DNA of 64,000 nucleotides from Flavobacterium sp. ACN2 (GTDB lineage Bacteria; Bacteroidota; Bacteroidia; Flavobacteriales; Flavobacteriaceae). The position numbers and the translations under genes were made by a program. Below, piece after piece: positions 17,347-25,665 of the stretch. The notes below the pieces were generated by a model. That model was given only the letters and a program-made list of their open reading frames with translations. It searched no databases and was not told the DNA's origin. The stretch is from positions 62,001-126,000 of the forward strand of contig NZ_MRCM01000011.1 of NCBI RefSeq assembly GCF_002303885.1, written 5' to 3'. Within the stretch, counting starts at the first letter, position 1, and each line of letters opens with the position of its first letter.

Positions 17347-18282
17347 TTACAAACCTATTTTTTTATTGACATTGTCGTAGACTTCTTTTACTTTTTTTGG
17401 AGGATCAAATCGGTAACCAACAGACAGTTTTAGAGTAGAAATATTATCGTTCAATCTTGGGTCTACCTTATCATCTTGTGCAAAACCTATCGTGTTAAGA
17501 CTTGCAAAACCAAAAAAACGGTCTTTGTTATAAGCCAGTTTTAAATTAAAATCGGCTTGGTATAAAGCTGAGGTTTCTTTATCAATAACATTTAACCCAC
17601 CACCCAAAGCAAGTCCTGCACCAATTAAAACGCGATCACTGATTACGAAATTGTAAAAATAAGAGGGCGCAAGCGTTATAACATAAATATCGCCAGGAGA
17701 AGAATCAGGAGTATTTAAATCTAAATTGGTGTAATAAAAAGAGAAAGTCGGAATAAAACTTCCGGAACTTTTGGTTTGCCATTCGTTCTGGCTTACCAAT
17801 GTTTTAAAAGAGAATTTATCATTAAAAATGTAAGCTGTCGATCCGCCAATTTTTGTTGTTCGCATGTTTGGCAGCTGTGCAATGATATTGTCATCGCTAA
17901 TGTAAAATCCTTTTTGGTTGATAAAAGTAAAAGACTGCATCCATTTTTTATAGTAAAAACGGGTGTTGAAATTAAAGTTTTTGGAATGAGAATCGCCCTT
18001 ATTCTGACTTAGAAATTTGGGTGCAAAACCAATCGTGATATCAACGATCTTATAATTTAAGGTAAAACCGATCTGTTCTCTTCGATTTGGAATTAGATTC
18101 ACATACGTTTGCGAATCCTGACCTGAAGCAATTTGAAAACTATTGGAAGTGTCCAAATAATAAACGCTGGCTGTGATTTTATCGTTATAAGATTTAAAAT
18201 ACGAATTGTGCAGGGAATCGTTTTGGGCAAAACATCCAAAAAAGCTGATAAAAAATGTGATATAAATCAGTTTCAAACGCAT
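17347..18282 (-). CDS. outer-membrane protein, DUF4421/DUF6268-like
   Basis: This 311-residue exported protein has a signal peptide (LIYITFFISFFGCFAQ) and then alternating amphipathic strands typical of an outer-membrane beta-barrel, such as FNFNTRFYYKKWMQSFTFIN and DFNLKLAYNKDRFFGFASLN. The penultimate strand KLSVGYRFDPPKK is barrel-like. The motif GFTLNYKIVDITIGFAPKF is reminiscent of DUF4421 proteins. Function is unknown. Cys17 could be read as a lipobox, but signal peptidase I cleavage after CFAQ is more likely. Confidence 0.7.
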   Translation of the reverse strand: MRLKLIYITFFISFFGCFAQNDSLHNSYFKSYNDKITASVYYLDTSNSFQIASGQDSQTYVNLIPNRREQIGFTLNYKIVDITIGFAPKFLSQNKGDSHSKNFNFNTRFYYKKWMQSFTFINQKGFYISDDNIIAQLPNMRTTKIGGSTAYIFNDKFSFKTLVSQNEWQTKSSGSFIPTFSFYYTNLDLNTPDSSPGDIYVITLAPSYFYNFVISDRVLIGAGLALGGGLNVIDKETSALYQADFNLKLAYNKDRFFGFASLNTIGFAQDDKVDPRLNDNISTLKLSVGYRFDPPKKVKEVYDNVNKKIGL

Positions 18283-18402
18283 AGAAACATAGTTTTAGAT
18301 AATTTTAAAAGAAGTTTCATTCCGAACAATCAGACTATGTGAAAAAATATAATTTTCTAAAAATTAGCCCTAAGATAGGTCTTTAAATCTATGTTTCTAT
18401 GT
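18281..18402. repeat. inverted repeat between hemF and the outer-membrane gene
   Basis: The left arm ATAGAAACATAGTTTTAGAT and the right arm AAATCTATGTTTCTATGTG pair imperfectly across about 80 bases. The left arm touches the start codon of the leftward outer-membrane gene. This is one of the short-word spacer repeats of this genome. Confidence 0.55.
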
Positions 18403-18420
18403 GTTAAATAAATTTTTAGA

Positions 18421-19326
18421 TTAAGAAATCCACTCAATCGGGTTCTGCAATATATTTATCAATTTCTCCTCTTCGCTTCCCGCTTCTGGATGATGATCGT
18501 AAACCCATTGAACATGCGGAGGCAAACTCATTAAAATACTTTCAATTCTTCCGTTGGTTTTTAATCCGAATAAAGTTCCTTTATCGTGTACTAGATTAAA
18601 CTCCACATAACGACCGCGACGGATTTCCTGCCAGTTTCTGTTTTCTGGAGTATATTCTAAATTCTTTCTTCTTTCTACAATTGGTACATAAGCTTCAAGA
18701 AAACTATTTCCAACTTCGGTTACAAAATCGTACCAGTTTTCCATTGACATTGCTTCACTTGCTTTGCAATAATCAAAGAACAAACCGCCAAGTCCGCGGG
18801 CTTCATTTCGGTGTGCATTCCAGAAATACGAATCGCACTGTTTTTTATATTTTGAATAAAACTCTGGATTGTGTTTGTCACAAGCAGTTTTGCATGTTTG
18901 ATGAAAGTGAATTGCATCTTCTTCAAACAAATAATAAGGCGTTAAATCCTGTCCGCCACCAAACCATTGTTCGATTACATTTCCGTTTTCGTCATACATT
19001 TCGAAATATCGCCAATTGGCGTGCACGGTAGGAACCATCGGGTTTTTCGGGTGAATAACTAAACTTAATCCGCAGGCAAAGAAATCGGCTTCGCCAACGC
19101 CAAACATTTTTTGCATGGTTTCAGGAAGTTTTCCATGAACAGCAGAAATGTTTACACCGCCTTTTTCAAAAACATCTCCGTTTTCTATAACGCGCGTTCT
19201 CCCGCCTCCGCCTTCAGGACGTTTCCATAAGTCTTCACGGAATTTTGTAGTTCCGTCAACAGCTTCTAATCCAGCACAGATCTGGTCTTGTAAATTTTGT
19301 ATGTATGCGTAAAATTTGTCTTTCAT
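18421..19326 (-). CDS. hemF: oxygen-dependent coproporphyrinogen III oxidase
   Basis: This 301-residue cytoplasmic enzyme oxidatively decarboxylates coproporphyrinogen III to protoporphyrinogen IX using O2. Diagnostic blocks are GGGGRTRVIENGDVFEKGGV, MVPTVHANWRYFE, WFGGGQDLTPYYLFEEDA and RRGRYVEFNLVHDKGTLFGL. The catalytic acid and substrate-binding residues in these blocks appear intact. It is preceded at 3 bases by a small membrane protein gene in the same operon. The oxygen requirement agrees with an aerobic organism. Confidence 0.97.
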   Translation of the reverse strand: MKDKFYAYIQNLQDQICAGLEAVDGTTKFREDLWKRPEGGGGRTRVIENGDVFEKGGVNISAVHGKLPETMQKMFGVGEADFFACGLSLVIHPKNPMVPTVHANWRYFEMYDENGNVIEQWFGGGQDLTPYYLFEEDAIHFHQTCKTACDKHNPEFYSKYKKQCDSYFWNAHRNEARGLGGLFFDYCKASEAMSMENWYDFVTEVGNSFLEAYVPIVERRKNLEYTPENRNWQEIRRGRYVEFNLVHDKGTLFGLKTNGRIESILMSLPPHVQWVYDHHPEAGSEEEKLINILQNPIEWIS

Positions 19327-19329
19327 GTC

Positions 19330-19755
19330 CTAATTTTCATTTTCTGGTATAGTATCATGATACTTGAATGCAGCATTCATATCAATTACTATTGTAGTAT
19401 CTTTTTTAAAGATTTTTACAAATCTTGAATTTAATTTTTTAAATATCGAATCTCCTATTTCAGCTTTTTCCCAAAGAACAGGATAAACATATATTGGAGT
19501 CGAATCTCTCAGAATAAATTTTTGAGACATATGGTTATGTTTATCTAAAAATTTTTTCACAATTAACCCAGAAAAATTTTCATGAAACATTTCTTTATAT
19601 GCGTCTTTACTAATTTTGGCTTCATTTGAAAAATAAGAACAAGTACTAGCAAATACCGCAAAAAACACCATTACAAAAAAACCTTGATATAATGGATTCA
19701 ATTTTTCAAAATTAAAATCAGCAATATCGTTTAAAATTTTTTCTAGATAACTCAT
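19330..19755 (-). CDS. hypothetical membrane-anchored protein, 141 residues
   Basis: One N-terminal transmembrane helix (FFVMVFFAVFASTCSYF, about residues 27-43) is followed by a hydrophilic domain of about 95 residues that should face the periplasm. I do not recognise the family. Its start overlaps the stop of the preceding 125-residue gene by four bases (ATGA) and its stop is 3 bases from hemF. The pair is therefore translationally tied to a heme enzyme, though no heme motif is evident. Confidence 0.65.
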   Translation of the reverse strand: MSYLEKILNDIADFNFEKLNPLYQGFFVMVFFAVFASTCSYFSNEAKISKDAYKEMFHENFSGLIVKKFLDKHNHMSQKFILRDSTPIYVYPVLWEKAEIGDSIFKKLNSRFVKIFKKDTTIVIDMNAAFKYHDTIPENEN

Positions 19756-20129
19756 TTAAATTTTAAGAAAGCGATTTTATTGTTTATCCCAAAAGAAAAA
19801 ACCTTGCTTTCCTGCTGAATATATTGATAAACTGCCAAAGCTTTAGCTGTAAAATTATGGTTTTCTTCTTTTGAGAATTCTATTAAAATATCACCAAATT
19901 GTTCTAATTGTTCCCAGTCAAAATGAAGACGGGCTAATAAGGTAATTAATTCTTCGTTGGAGTAATCGATTAATGTTTGGATATTTAGTCCAAACTCTTT
20001 TAAATGATTTTCGATATCTGATTTTTGTAAATGACTCAAAGGATAAGGCACAGAAATGAGTGTTCGCAATGTCTTTAGAACATTGTCAATTCTGATTTTT
20101 TCTTCGTCTCTTAAACCTTTGTTTAGCAT
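19752..20129 (-). CDS. hypothetical protein, 125 residues
   Basis: This soluble, largely alpha-helical protein has no signal peptide. Visible features are leucine-rich helices (RIDNVLKTLRTLI, LLARLHFDWEQLEQFGDILIEFSKEE). No family is recognised. It is the first gene of a three-gene unit that ends with hemF and lies downstream of hemE across a repeat-filled spacer. Confidence 0.6.
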   Translation of the reverse strand: MLNKGLRDEEKIRIDNVLKTLRTLISVPYPLSHLQKSDIENHLKEFGLNIQTLIDYSNEELITLLARLHFDWEQLEQFGDILIEFSKEENHNFTAKALAVYQYIQQESKVFSFGINNKIAFLKFK

Positions 20130-20130
20130 T

Positions 20131-20200
20131 TTTCTAGTTTTAAGTCGCAGTTTTAAGTCGCAGTAAAATCTGAAAACTGCGACTTAAAACTGAATACTAG
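20131..20200. repeat. TTTTAAGTCGCAG word repeat with inverted copy
   Basis: Two direct copies of TTTTAAGTCGCAG (from about 20138) are followed by an inverted copy, CTGCGACTTAAAA. The spacer between hemE and the small gene could form a stem, and its right edge reaches the hemE stop. Confidence 0.65.
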
Positions 20201-21222
20201 TTTCCGTATTCCTTCACAGCGTCAATAAACGCTTTGGCGTGATCTACAGGTATATTTGGTAAAATTCCGTGACCTAAATTTACGATATATTTATCTTTTC
20301 CGAACTCATCGATCATTTCATGAACCATTTTCTTGATAGTCGGAATTGGAGAAAGTAATCTTGACGGATCAAAATTCCCTTGTAAAGTAATATTTCCACC
20401 AGACAAATAACGAGCATTTCTAGCCGAACAAGTCCAGTCAACTCCTAATGCAGAAGCTTTACTTTTACCCATTTCGCCAAGAGCAAACCAGCATCCTTTT
20501 CCGAAAACAATAACAGGAGTAATATCAGCTAAAGCGTCAACAATCTGGTTGATGTATTTCCATGAAAATTCCTGATAATCAACAGGAGAAAGCATTCCTC
20601 CCCAAGAGTCAAAAATCTGAACGGCATTTACTCCCGACTTTACTTTTTCTTTTAAATATAAAATAGTCGTATCGGTAATTTTTTGCAATAAAGTATGTGC
20701 TGCAGCTGGGTTTGAGAAACAGAATCCTTTTGCAGTATCAAAACTTTTAGAACCTTTTCCTTCAACAGCGTAGCAGAAAATAGTCCAAGGCGAACCTGCG
20801 AAACCAATTAACGGAACTTCATCATTCAGCATTTCCTTAGTCAATTTTACTGCGTCAAAAACGTAGCCTAAAGTCTCATTTACATCTGGAACGTACACTT
20901 TATGAACATCTGATAGAGAACGAATCGGGTTTGGAATTATTGGTCCCAAATTGTCTTTTAATTCTACATGAATTCCCATTGCACGTGGAACTACTAAAAT
21001 ATCCGAAAATAAAATCGCAGCATCTGGAGCGATTCTTCGGATAGGTTGAACTGTAATTTCAGCAGCTAATTCTGGAGTTTCACAACGCGTAAAAAAATCA
21101 TATTTATCACGAAGTTCTCTAAATTCAGGTAAATATCTTCCTGCCTGACGCATCATCCATACCGGCGGACGTTGCACAGTTTCTCCTTTTAATGCTCTTA
21201 AAAATAGGTCGTTTTTTAACAT
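20197..21222 (-). CDS. hemE: uroporphyrinogen decarboxylase
   Basis: This 341-residue cytoplasmic enzyme removes four carboxyl groups from uroporphyrinogen III to give coproporphyrinogen III. The N-terminal signature [20 protein letters not shown], the catalytic Asp region [16 protein letters not shown], the mid signature [20 protein letters not shown] and the C-terminal [17 protein letters not shown] are all intact. The length is standard. It lies in the leftward heme operon between hemD and the two small genes before hemF. Confidence 0.97.
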   Translation of the reverse strand: MLKNDLFLRALKGETVQRPPVWMMRQAGRYLPEFRELRDKYDFFTRCETPELAAEITVQPIRRIAPDAAILFSDILVVPRAMGIHVELKDNLGPIIPNPIRSLSDVHKVYVPDVNETLGYVFDAVKLTKEMLNDEVPLIGFAGSPWTIFCYAVEGKGSKSFDTAKGFCFSNPAAAHTLLQKITDTTILYLKEKVKSGVNAVQIFDSWGGMLSPVDYQEFSWKYINQIVDALADITPVIVFGKGCWFALGEMGKSKASALGVDWTCSARNARYLSGGNITLQGNFDPSRLLSPIPTIKKMVHEMIDEFGKDKYIVNLGHGILPNIPVDHAKAFIDAVKEYGN

Positions 21223-21229
21223 TTTTTCT

Positions 21230-21317
21230 TGCTTTAGGCTTTAAGCTTTAGGCTTTAAGCTTGTTTTTAACTATGATTTTTTTGCTTACGGCTTACTGCC
21301 TAAAGCTTATTGCTTTA
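21230..21317. repeat. GCTTTAGGCTTTAAGC word repeat between hemD and hemE
   Basis: Direct copies of CTTTAGGCTTTAAG are followed by an inverted arm (GCCTAAAGCTTATTGCTTTAA). The same word in opposite orientation lies before hemH at 25619-25654. Confidence 0.65.
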
Positions 21318-21319
21318 AT

Positions 21320-21985
21320 TTATTTGTATTCGTGAATTACATCTTCGATCACGTCTTCAATTGTGGGCTGATCTGCGATGATGATATTCTTTGTGATTTT
21401 TGATAAAGCTTCTGCGGTAGTATCACCAATGCAAAAGCAGATTTGTTTATTGATGGTATTATGTTTCAGATAACTTTTGACTCCAGACGGACTAAAAAAC
21501 AAAATCGCTTCAGGATTTGCTTTTATTTTCTGTGGCTGAAGTGTGGTTTCGTAAACCTGAATTTCATTGAATTTAATTCCGTTTTCTTTGAAAGCTTCAG
21601 GCAAAGTGTCTCTTCTAAGATTTCCGCTAAAAAAAGTGTAGCTCTCATTCGCATAAATCAGAGTAATAATTTCGGCTAAATCTGATGCATAACCGGTATA
21701 AGCCACTACATTAAAACCATTATCGCTTAAAAGCGTTTTGGTCTTAAGACCCACGCAGTACACGTTTTTCTTTTTTAGTTCTTCGGATTTTGGGTCTGAT
21801 AAAACACTGTGAACAGCATTCTGACTTGTAAAAATCAGGCTTTCGTTAATGTCTTTTAATTCGAAGGGTTTGTTTTCGGTTTTAATGAAATCGGCTTCTA
21901 TTAATTCTACGCCATATTTCATCAGCTCTTGTTTATGAAGAGGAGATAATATTTTAGTAGATAGTATTTGAACTGCGTTTGCCAT
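21320..21985 (-). CDS. hemD: uroporphyrinogen-III synthase
   Basis: This 221-residue protein cyclises hydroxymethylbilane to uroporphyrinogen III with ring D inversion. HemD sequences are poorly conserved. The assignment rests on the two-domain alpha/beta layout, the motifs LIFTSQNAVHSVL and ILFFSPSGVKSYL, the C-terminal CFCIGDTTAEAL, and its place directly after hemC. Its start overlaps the hemC stop by one base (TAATG), implying coupling of the two sequential enzymes. Confidence 0.92.
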   Translation of the reverse strand: MANAVQILSTKILSPLHKQELMKYGVELIEADFIKTENKPFELKDINESLIFTSQNAVHSVLSDPKSEELKKKNVYCVGLKTKTLLSDNGFNVVAYTGYASDLAEIITLIYANESYTFFSGNLRRDTLPEAFKENGIKFNEIQVYETTLQPQKIKANPEAILFFSPSGVKSYLKHNTINKQICFCIGDTTAEALSKITKNIIIADQPTIEDVIEDVIHEYK

Positions 21986-22908
21986 TATTTCTTCAAAGAT
22001 TCTTTAATTTTCTGCATTAATTCTGTTCCACCATTATTCAAAATCTCCTGAGCAGAATTGAAACCTAATTTTTTCCATTCTGAAATATCAACCGTTTTGT
22101 TGATTTCTAGTTTTTGTTTTCCGTCAATAGAAAGTAAAACACCTTGAAAATGCAAAGTATCTTCATCTTCATTATATGTTACTAGAGCTCCAATTGGGGC
22201 AGTACATCCACCTTCAAGCGTTCTCAAAAACTGACGTTCGATATAGGTGCAAATTTCAGTTTCGATATCATTTAACTGCGAAAGGGCATCCAGTGTATAA
22301 TTGTCATTTTCCATTCCCACGACAAGCATTGCGCCTTGTGCTGGAGCAGGAATCATCCAATCTAAATTGATATAATTTTCAGGTTTTAAGTTGATGCGCT
22401 CTAAACCTGCAGCTGCAAAAACAGCTCCATCCCAATTATTGTCCTGAAGTTTTTGCATACGCGTATTTACGTTCCCACGTAAATCTACAACAGTATGATT
22501 TGGGTATTTATTGAACCATTGTGCCTGGCGACGCAAACTTCCAGTTGCAATGGTACTTGGATTTGTAAAGTCAGGATTTCCTTTATGAACTAAAATGTCC
22601 AGAACATTGGCTCTTGATAAAACAGCACCTTGAACGATACCTTTTGGTAAAGCCGTTGGAACATCTTTCATAGAATGCACTGCAATATCAACATCGCCAT
22701 TGATCATAGCAATATCAAGCGTTTTGGTAAAAATTCCAGTAATCCCTAATTCGTAAAGAGGTTTATCCAGAATAATATCGCCTTGAGATTTAACCGCAAC
22801 AATCGAGGTTTTATAACCTAAGTCGTTTAGTTTTTTCTCGACAGTATGTGCTTGCCAAAGTGCTAATTCGCTGTCACGCGTTCCAATTCTGATTGTTTTT
22901 TCAGCCAT
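21985..22908 (-). CDS. hemC: hydroxymethylbilane synthase (porphobilinogen deaminase)
   Basis: This 307-residue cytoplasmic enzyme polymerises four porphobilinogens into hydroxymethylbilane. Seen are the N-terminus IRIGTRDSELALWQAHTVEK, the signature VDIAVHSMKDVPTALPKGI, the arginine-rich pocket ATGSLRRQAQ and VVDLRGNVNTRMQKL, and the cofactor cysteine in RTLEGGCTAPIGA. All catalytic parts are intact. It is directly coupled to hemD and separated from hemA by a duplicated spacer. Confidence 0.97.
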   Translation of the reverse strand: MAEKTIRIGTRDSELALWQAHTVEKKLNDLGYKTSIVAVKSQGDIILDKPLYELGITGIFTKTLDIAMINGDVDIAVHSMKDVPTALPKGIVQGAVLSRANVLDILVHKGNPDFTNPSTIATGSLRRQAQWFNKYPNHTVVDLRGNVNTRMQKLQDNNWDGAVFAAAGLERINLKPENYINLDWMIPAPAQGAMLVVGMENDNYTLDALSQLNDIETEICTYIERQFLRTLEGGCTAPIGALVTYNEDEDTLHFQGVLLSIDGKQKLEINKTVDISEWKKLGFNSAQEILNNGGTELMQKIKESLKK

Positions 22909-22910
22909 GT

Positions 22911-23090
22911 TTTGTTTTTTAAACCATATAAGTTATATAAGTAAATTTAAGCGGTTTGAGTAAAACACAGTTTAAATAGTGTGATATAACTTTTTGTTTT
23001 TTTAAACTATATAAGTTATATAAGTAAATTTAAGCGGTTTGGGTAAAACACAGTTTTTAAATGAACTTAGATAACTTGTATGGTTTAAAC
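22911..23090. repeat. 60-base direct repeat between hemA and hemC
   Basis: Copies at about 22911-22972 and 22992-23055 share AAGTTATATAAGTAAATTTA and GTAAAACACAGTTT with only a few differences. After them comes a degenerate inverted arm, AACTTGTATGGTTTAAAC (about 23072-23089), complementary to the beginning of each copy. The spacer can therefore fold as alternative hairpins in the hemA-hemC mRNA. Confidence 0.8.
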
Positions 23091-23095
23091 TGTAT

Positions 23096-24346
23096 TTAAG
23101 ATGCTTTTATTTTGAAGACTTTCTCGATCCATTCGATGCTTTCATCGACCATGGTATCGTCGTCTTTTAAATGATTTGCGAAATGTGTAGTGATTTTTTG
23201 AATGATTCTGTTACTGATGATTTCAGCTTGCTCTTCATTAAAATCGGCAATTTTTTTGCTTTGAAAATCTAGTTCTGAAGCTTTAATAGCGTTTAATTTT
23301 TCTTTTAAAGCATTGATTGTCGGAGCAAATTTTCTGCCTTTCATCCAAGTAACAAATTCTTCTTTGATTTCTTCGATGATTGCTTCAGCTGCCGGAATGT
23401 GTAATTTTCTGTTTTCCAAAGTTTCATCTGTCAATTGAGACAGATAATCCATGTGGATTAAAGTTACACCTTCTAATTCTTCTACGTTTTCATTTACGTT
23501 TTTCGGAATCGACAAATCCAGAATCAACAAAGGTTTTTTAAGATTCAAAATCGCTTTGTCAACCGTTGGGTTTTGAGCGCCAGTTGCAACAACCACAACA
23601 TCGGCTTTTTGAAGTTCTAAATGTAATTCAGAGTAATCTTTAACAATTAGATTTAATTTTCCTGCTAATTTTTCTGCTTTATCTTTAGTACGGTTGATTA
23701 AAGTAATGTGTTCGTTTTTGGTATGTTTTACTAAATTCTCACACGTGTTTCTCCCGATTTTTCCAGTTCCAAAAAGTAAAATGTTTTTGTTGCTGATATC
23801 TTCAACATTCTTCAAAATATATTGTACAGATGCAAAAGAAACTGAAGTAGCACCAGAACTAATTTCTGTTTCCGTTTTAATTCTTTTGCTTGCCTGAATT
23901 ACCGCATTGACCAATCTTTCCATAAAAGCATTGGCTAATCCCATTGATTTTGAATGTGTAAAACTGGTTTTTATTTGAGATATAATTTCGAAATCGCCTA
24001 AGATCTGACTGTCTAAACCAGTTCCTACGCGAAACATATGATTAATTGCTTCTTGATTTTTGTAAACGAAACCAACTTTTTGAAAAGCATCGACAGAACC
24101 GTTGCTGTTGTCGCAGATAAGTTTTATTAATTGAAATGGGTGTTCGGCAAAACCGTAGATTTCGGTTCTGTTGCAAGTTGAAGTAACCAGTAAACTTTCT
24201 ATTCCATCGTTTTTAGCTTGTTCCAGTAAACGTGTTTTCGCAACGGCATCCAAACTAAATTGACCTCTAACCTCAGCATCAGCTTTTTTATAACTCAGAC
24301 CAACTGAGTAAAAATAAAGGTGTTTCGGTACGTTATTGTTTTCCAT
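23096..24346 (-). CDS. hemA: glutamyl-tRNA reductase
   Basis: This 416-residue cytoplasmic enzyme reduces glutamyl-tRNA to glutamate-1-semialdehyde with NADPH, the first committed step of C5-pathway heme synthesis. The active-site cysteine is in VTSTCNRTEIYGF. The domain linker GLDSQILGDFEIISQIK, the Rossmann motif ILLFGTGKIGRNTCENL and the C-terminal dimerisation helix are present. I chose the ATG at 24346 (MENNNVPKH), because the longer frame would need a TTG. It is the first gene of the leftward operon and divergent from an AraC-type regulator. Confidence 0.96.
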   Translation of the reverse strand: MENNNVPKHLYFYSVGLSYKKADAEVRGQFSLDAVAKTRLLEQAKNDGIESLLVTSTCNRTEIYGFAEHPFQLIKLICDNSNGSVDAFQKVGFVYKNQEAINHMFRVGTGLDSQILGDFEIISQIKTSFTHSKSMGLANAFMERLVNAVIQASKRIKTETEISSGATSVSFASVQYILKNVEDISNKNILLFGTGKIGRNTCENLVKHTKNEHITLINRTKDKAEKLAGKLNLIVKDYSELHLELQKADVVVVATGAQNPTVDKAILNLKKPLLILDLSIPKNVNENVEELEGVTLIHMDYLSQLTDETLENRKLHIPAAEAIIEEIKEEFVTWMKGRKFAPTINALKEKLNAIKASELDFQSKKIADFNEEQAEIISNRIIQKITTHFANHLKDDDTMVDESIEWIEKVFKIKAS

Positions 24347-24472
24347 AAATTCACTTTCATAAAAGTGCAACAAAATTATTACTATACCATCGATAAAAAT
24401 AACGCTAAAAGTACTTTTTATGTCGCTGTATGTTTTTTTGAACCTAAATAGGTGTTTTTGAGTAAAAAGGAC

Positions 24473-24480
24473 TACTTTTG
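24473..24480 (+). promoter_or_regulatory. putative -7 element for the AraC-type regulator
   Basis: TACTTTTG matches TAnnTTTG. It sits in the small palindrome CTAC-TTTT-GTAG (24472-24483), 94 bases before the chosen ATG, in the divergent region shared with hemA. It is motif evidence only. Confidence 0.45.
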
Positions 24481-24573
24481 TAGCAAAATCAACTCATTTG
24501 AAGTGATTAGTTTAGAGTCGTTCTAAATAACATTTTGAGTTTGTTTCGATTTTTGTTTCAAAAAAATATCGCT

Positions 24574-25449
24574 ATGGGTTCTCAAGAAATTATAAAAATT
24601 GAAGACGACTTTACGCTGATCCGTTTTCAAAATGACGGTCTGGAGCCATTTTATGCACAGCATGAAATAATAGGTACTGGCCTGATACAGTTTCACTTCG
24701 GGATAAAAGGAAATGCAAAATTCTTATTCAATCAAGGCAATTATGCTCTAGAATTGAAAGAAGAAAAATCGCTGCTTTTATACAATCCGCAGAAAGAATT
24801 ACCGCTAAATTTAGAATTGGCTCCAAACTCTTGGGCGATTTCGGTAATTGTATCGATTAAAAAATTTCACGCGTTGTTTTCTGCCGAAGCCGATTATATT
24901 ACTTTTTTGAGTCCAGACAATAAGGACAAAAAGTATTATAACGAAGGAAATATCAGTCCGTCAATGGCGATTGTGCTGAGTCAGTTGTTTCATTACAATC
25001 TTCACCCATCCATAAAAAACCTTTATTATAAAGGAAAAGGATACGAATTGTTGAGTTTGTATTTCAACAGAACTGAAGATCCAAATGCAGAACAATGTCC
25101 GTTTTTAATAGATGAAGATAACGTTCTGAAAATCAGAAAAGCTAAAGAAATTATTATCGCTAATATGGCCGAACCGCCAGGATTGCAAGAATTGGCAGAC
25201 GAAATTGGTTTGAATTTAAAGAAACTTAAAATGGGTTTCAAACAAATTTACGGCGACACGGTATACGGTTTCCTTTTCGATTACAAAATGGATTTCGCCC
25301 GAAAACTTTTAGACAGCGGATCATATAATGTAAATGAAGTTGGTTTGAAAATCGGTTACAGTACAGGAAGTCACTTTATTGCGGCATTTAAGAAAAAGTT
25401 TGCCACGACTCCAAAAAAATATTTGATGTCGATTAATGCGAATGTGTAA
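24574..25449 (+). CDS. AraC family transcriptional regulator
   Basis: This 291-residue DNA-binding protein has an N-terminal beta-rich sensing domain and a C-terminal AraC domain (about residues 195-288). The two helix-turn-helix units are visible as LQELADEIGLNLKKLKMGFK and VNEVGLKIGYSTGSHFIAAF, ending in FATTPKKYL. The overall pattern resembles the PchR-type iron/siderophore regulator group. I chose the ATG at 24574; the upstream extension would start at TTG. It is divergent from hemA and upstream of hemH, so control of heme or iron genes is a reasonable inference. Confidence 0.88.
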   Translation: MGSQEIIKIEDDFTLIRFQNDGLEPFYAQHEIIGTGLIQFHFGIKGNAKFLFNQGNYALELKEEKSLLLYNPQKELPLNLELAPNSWAISVIVSIKKFHALFSAEADYITFLSPDNKDKKYYNEGNISPSMAIVLSQLFHYNLHPSIKNLYYKGKGYELLSLYFNRTEDPNAEQCPFLIDEDNVLKIRKAKEIIIANMAEPPGLQELADEIGLNLKKLKMGFKQIYGDTVYGFLFDYKMDFARKLLDSGSYNVNEVGLKIGYSTGSHFIAAFKKKFATTPKKYLMSINANV

Positions 25450-25574
25450 GTTTTTGTTCGCCACTAATTCACGAATTTGCACAAAATAAATAGTTGCTAA
25501 ATTTCCCGAATCTGCGAGAGAAATCAATTTTATAAATAAAGACATAATTAAAAAGTAATAATTATCATATTTCC

Positions 25575-25598
25575 CAAAAGTAGCAAGTTCTACTTTTG
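25575..25598. promoter_or_regulatory. palindromic promoter element upstream of hemH
   Basis: CAAAAGTAG-6-CTACTTTTG is a perfect 9-base inverted repeat. Each arm read outward is a TACTTTTG -7 element, so it could be an operator, a bidirectional promoter, or both. It lies about 70 bases before the hemH start. Confidence 0.45.
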
Positions 25599-25618
25599 AC
25601 GAAATTTTTAAAAACAAA

Positions 25619-25654
25619 TAAAAGCTTAAAGCCTAATGCTTAAAGCCTAATGCA
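25619..25654. repeat. GCTTAAAGCCTAAT tandem repeat
   Basis: Two direct copies of GCTTAAAGCCTAAT lie just before hemH. They are the same word as the repeat between hemE and hemD, in the other orientation. Confidence 0.6.
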
Positions 25655-25665
25655 AAAAAACAATA

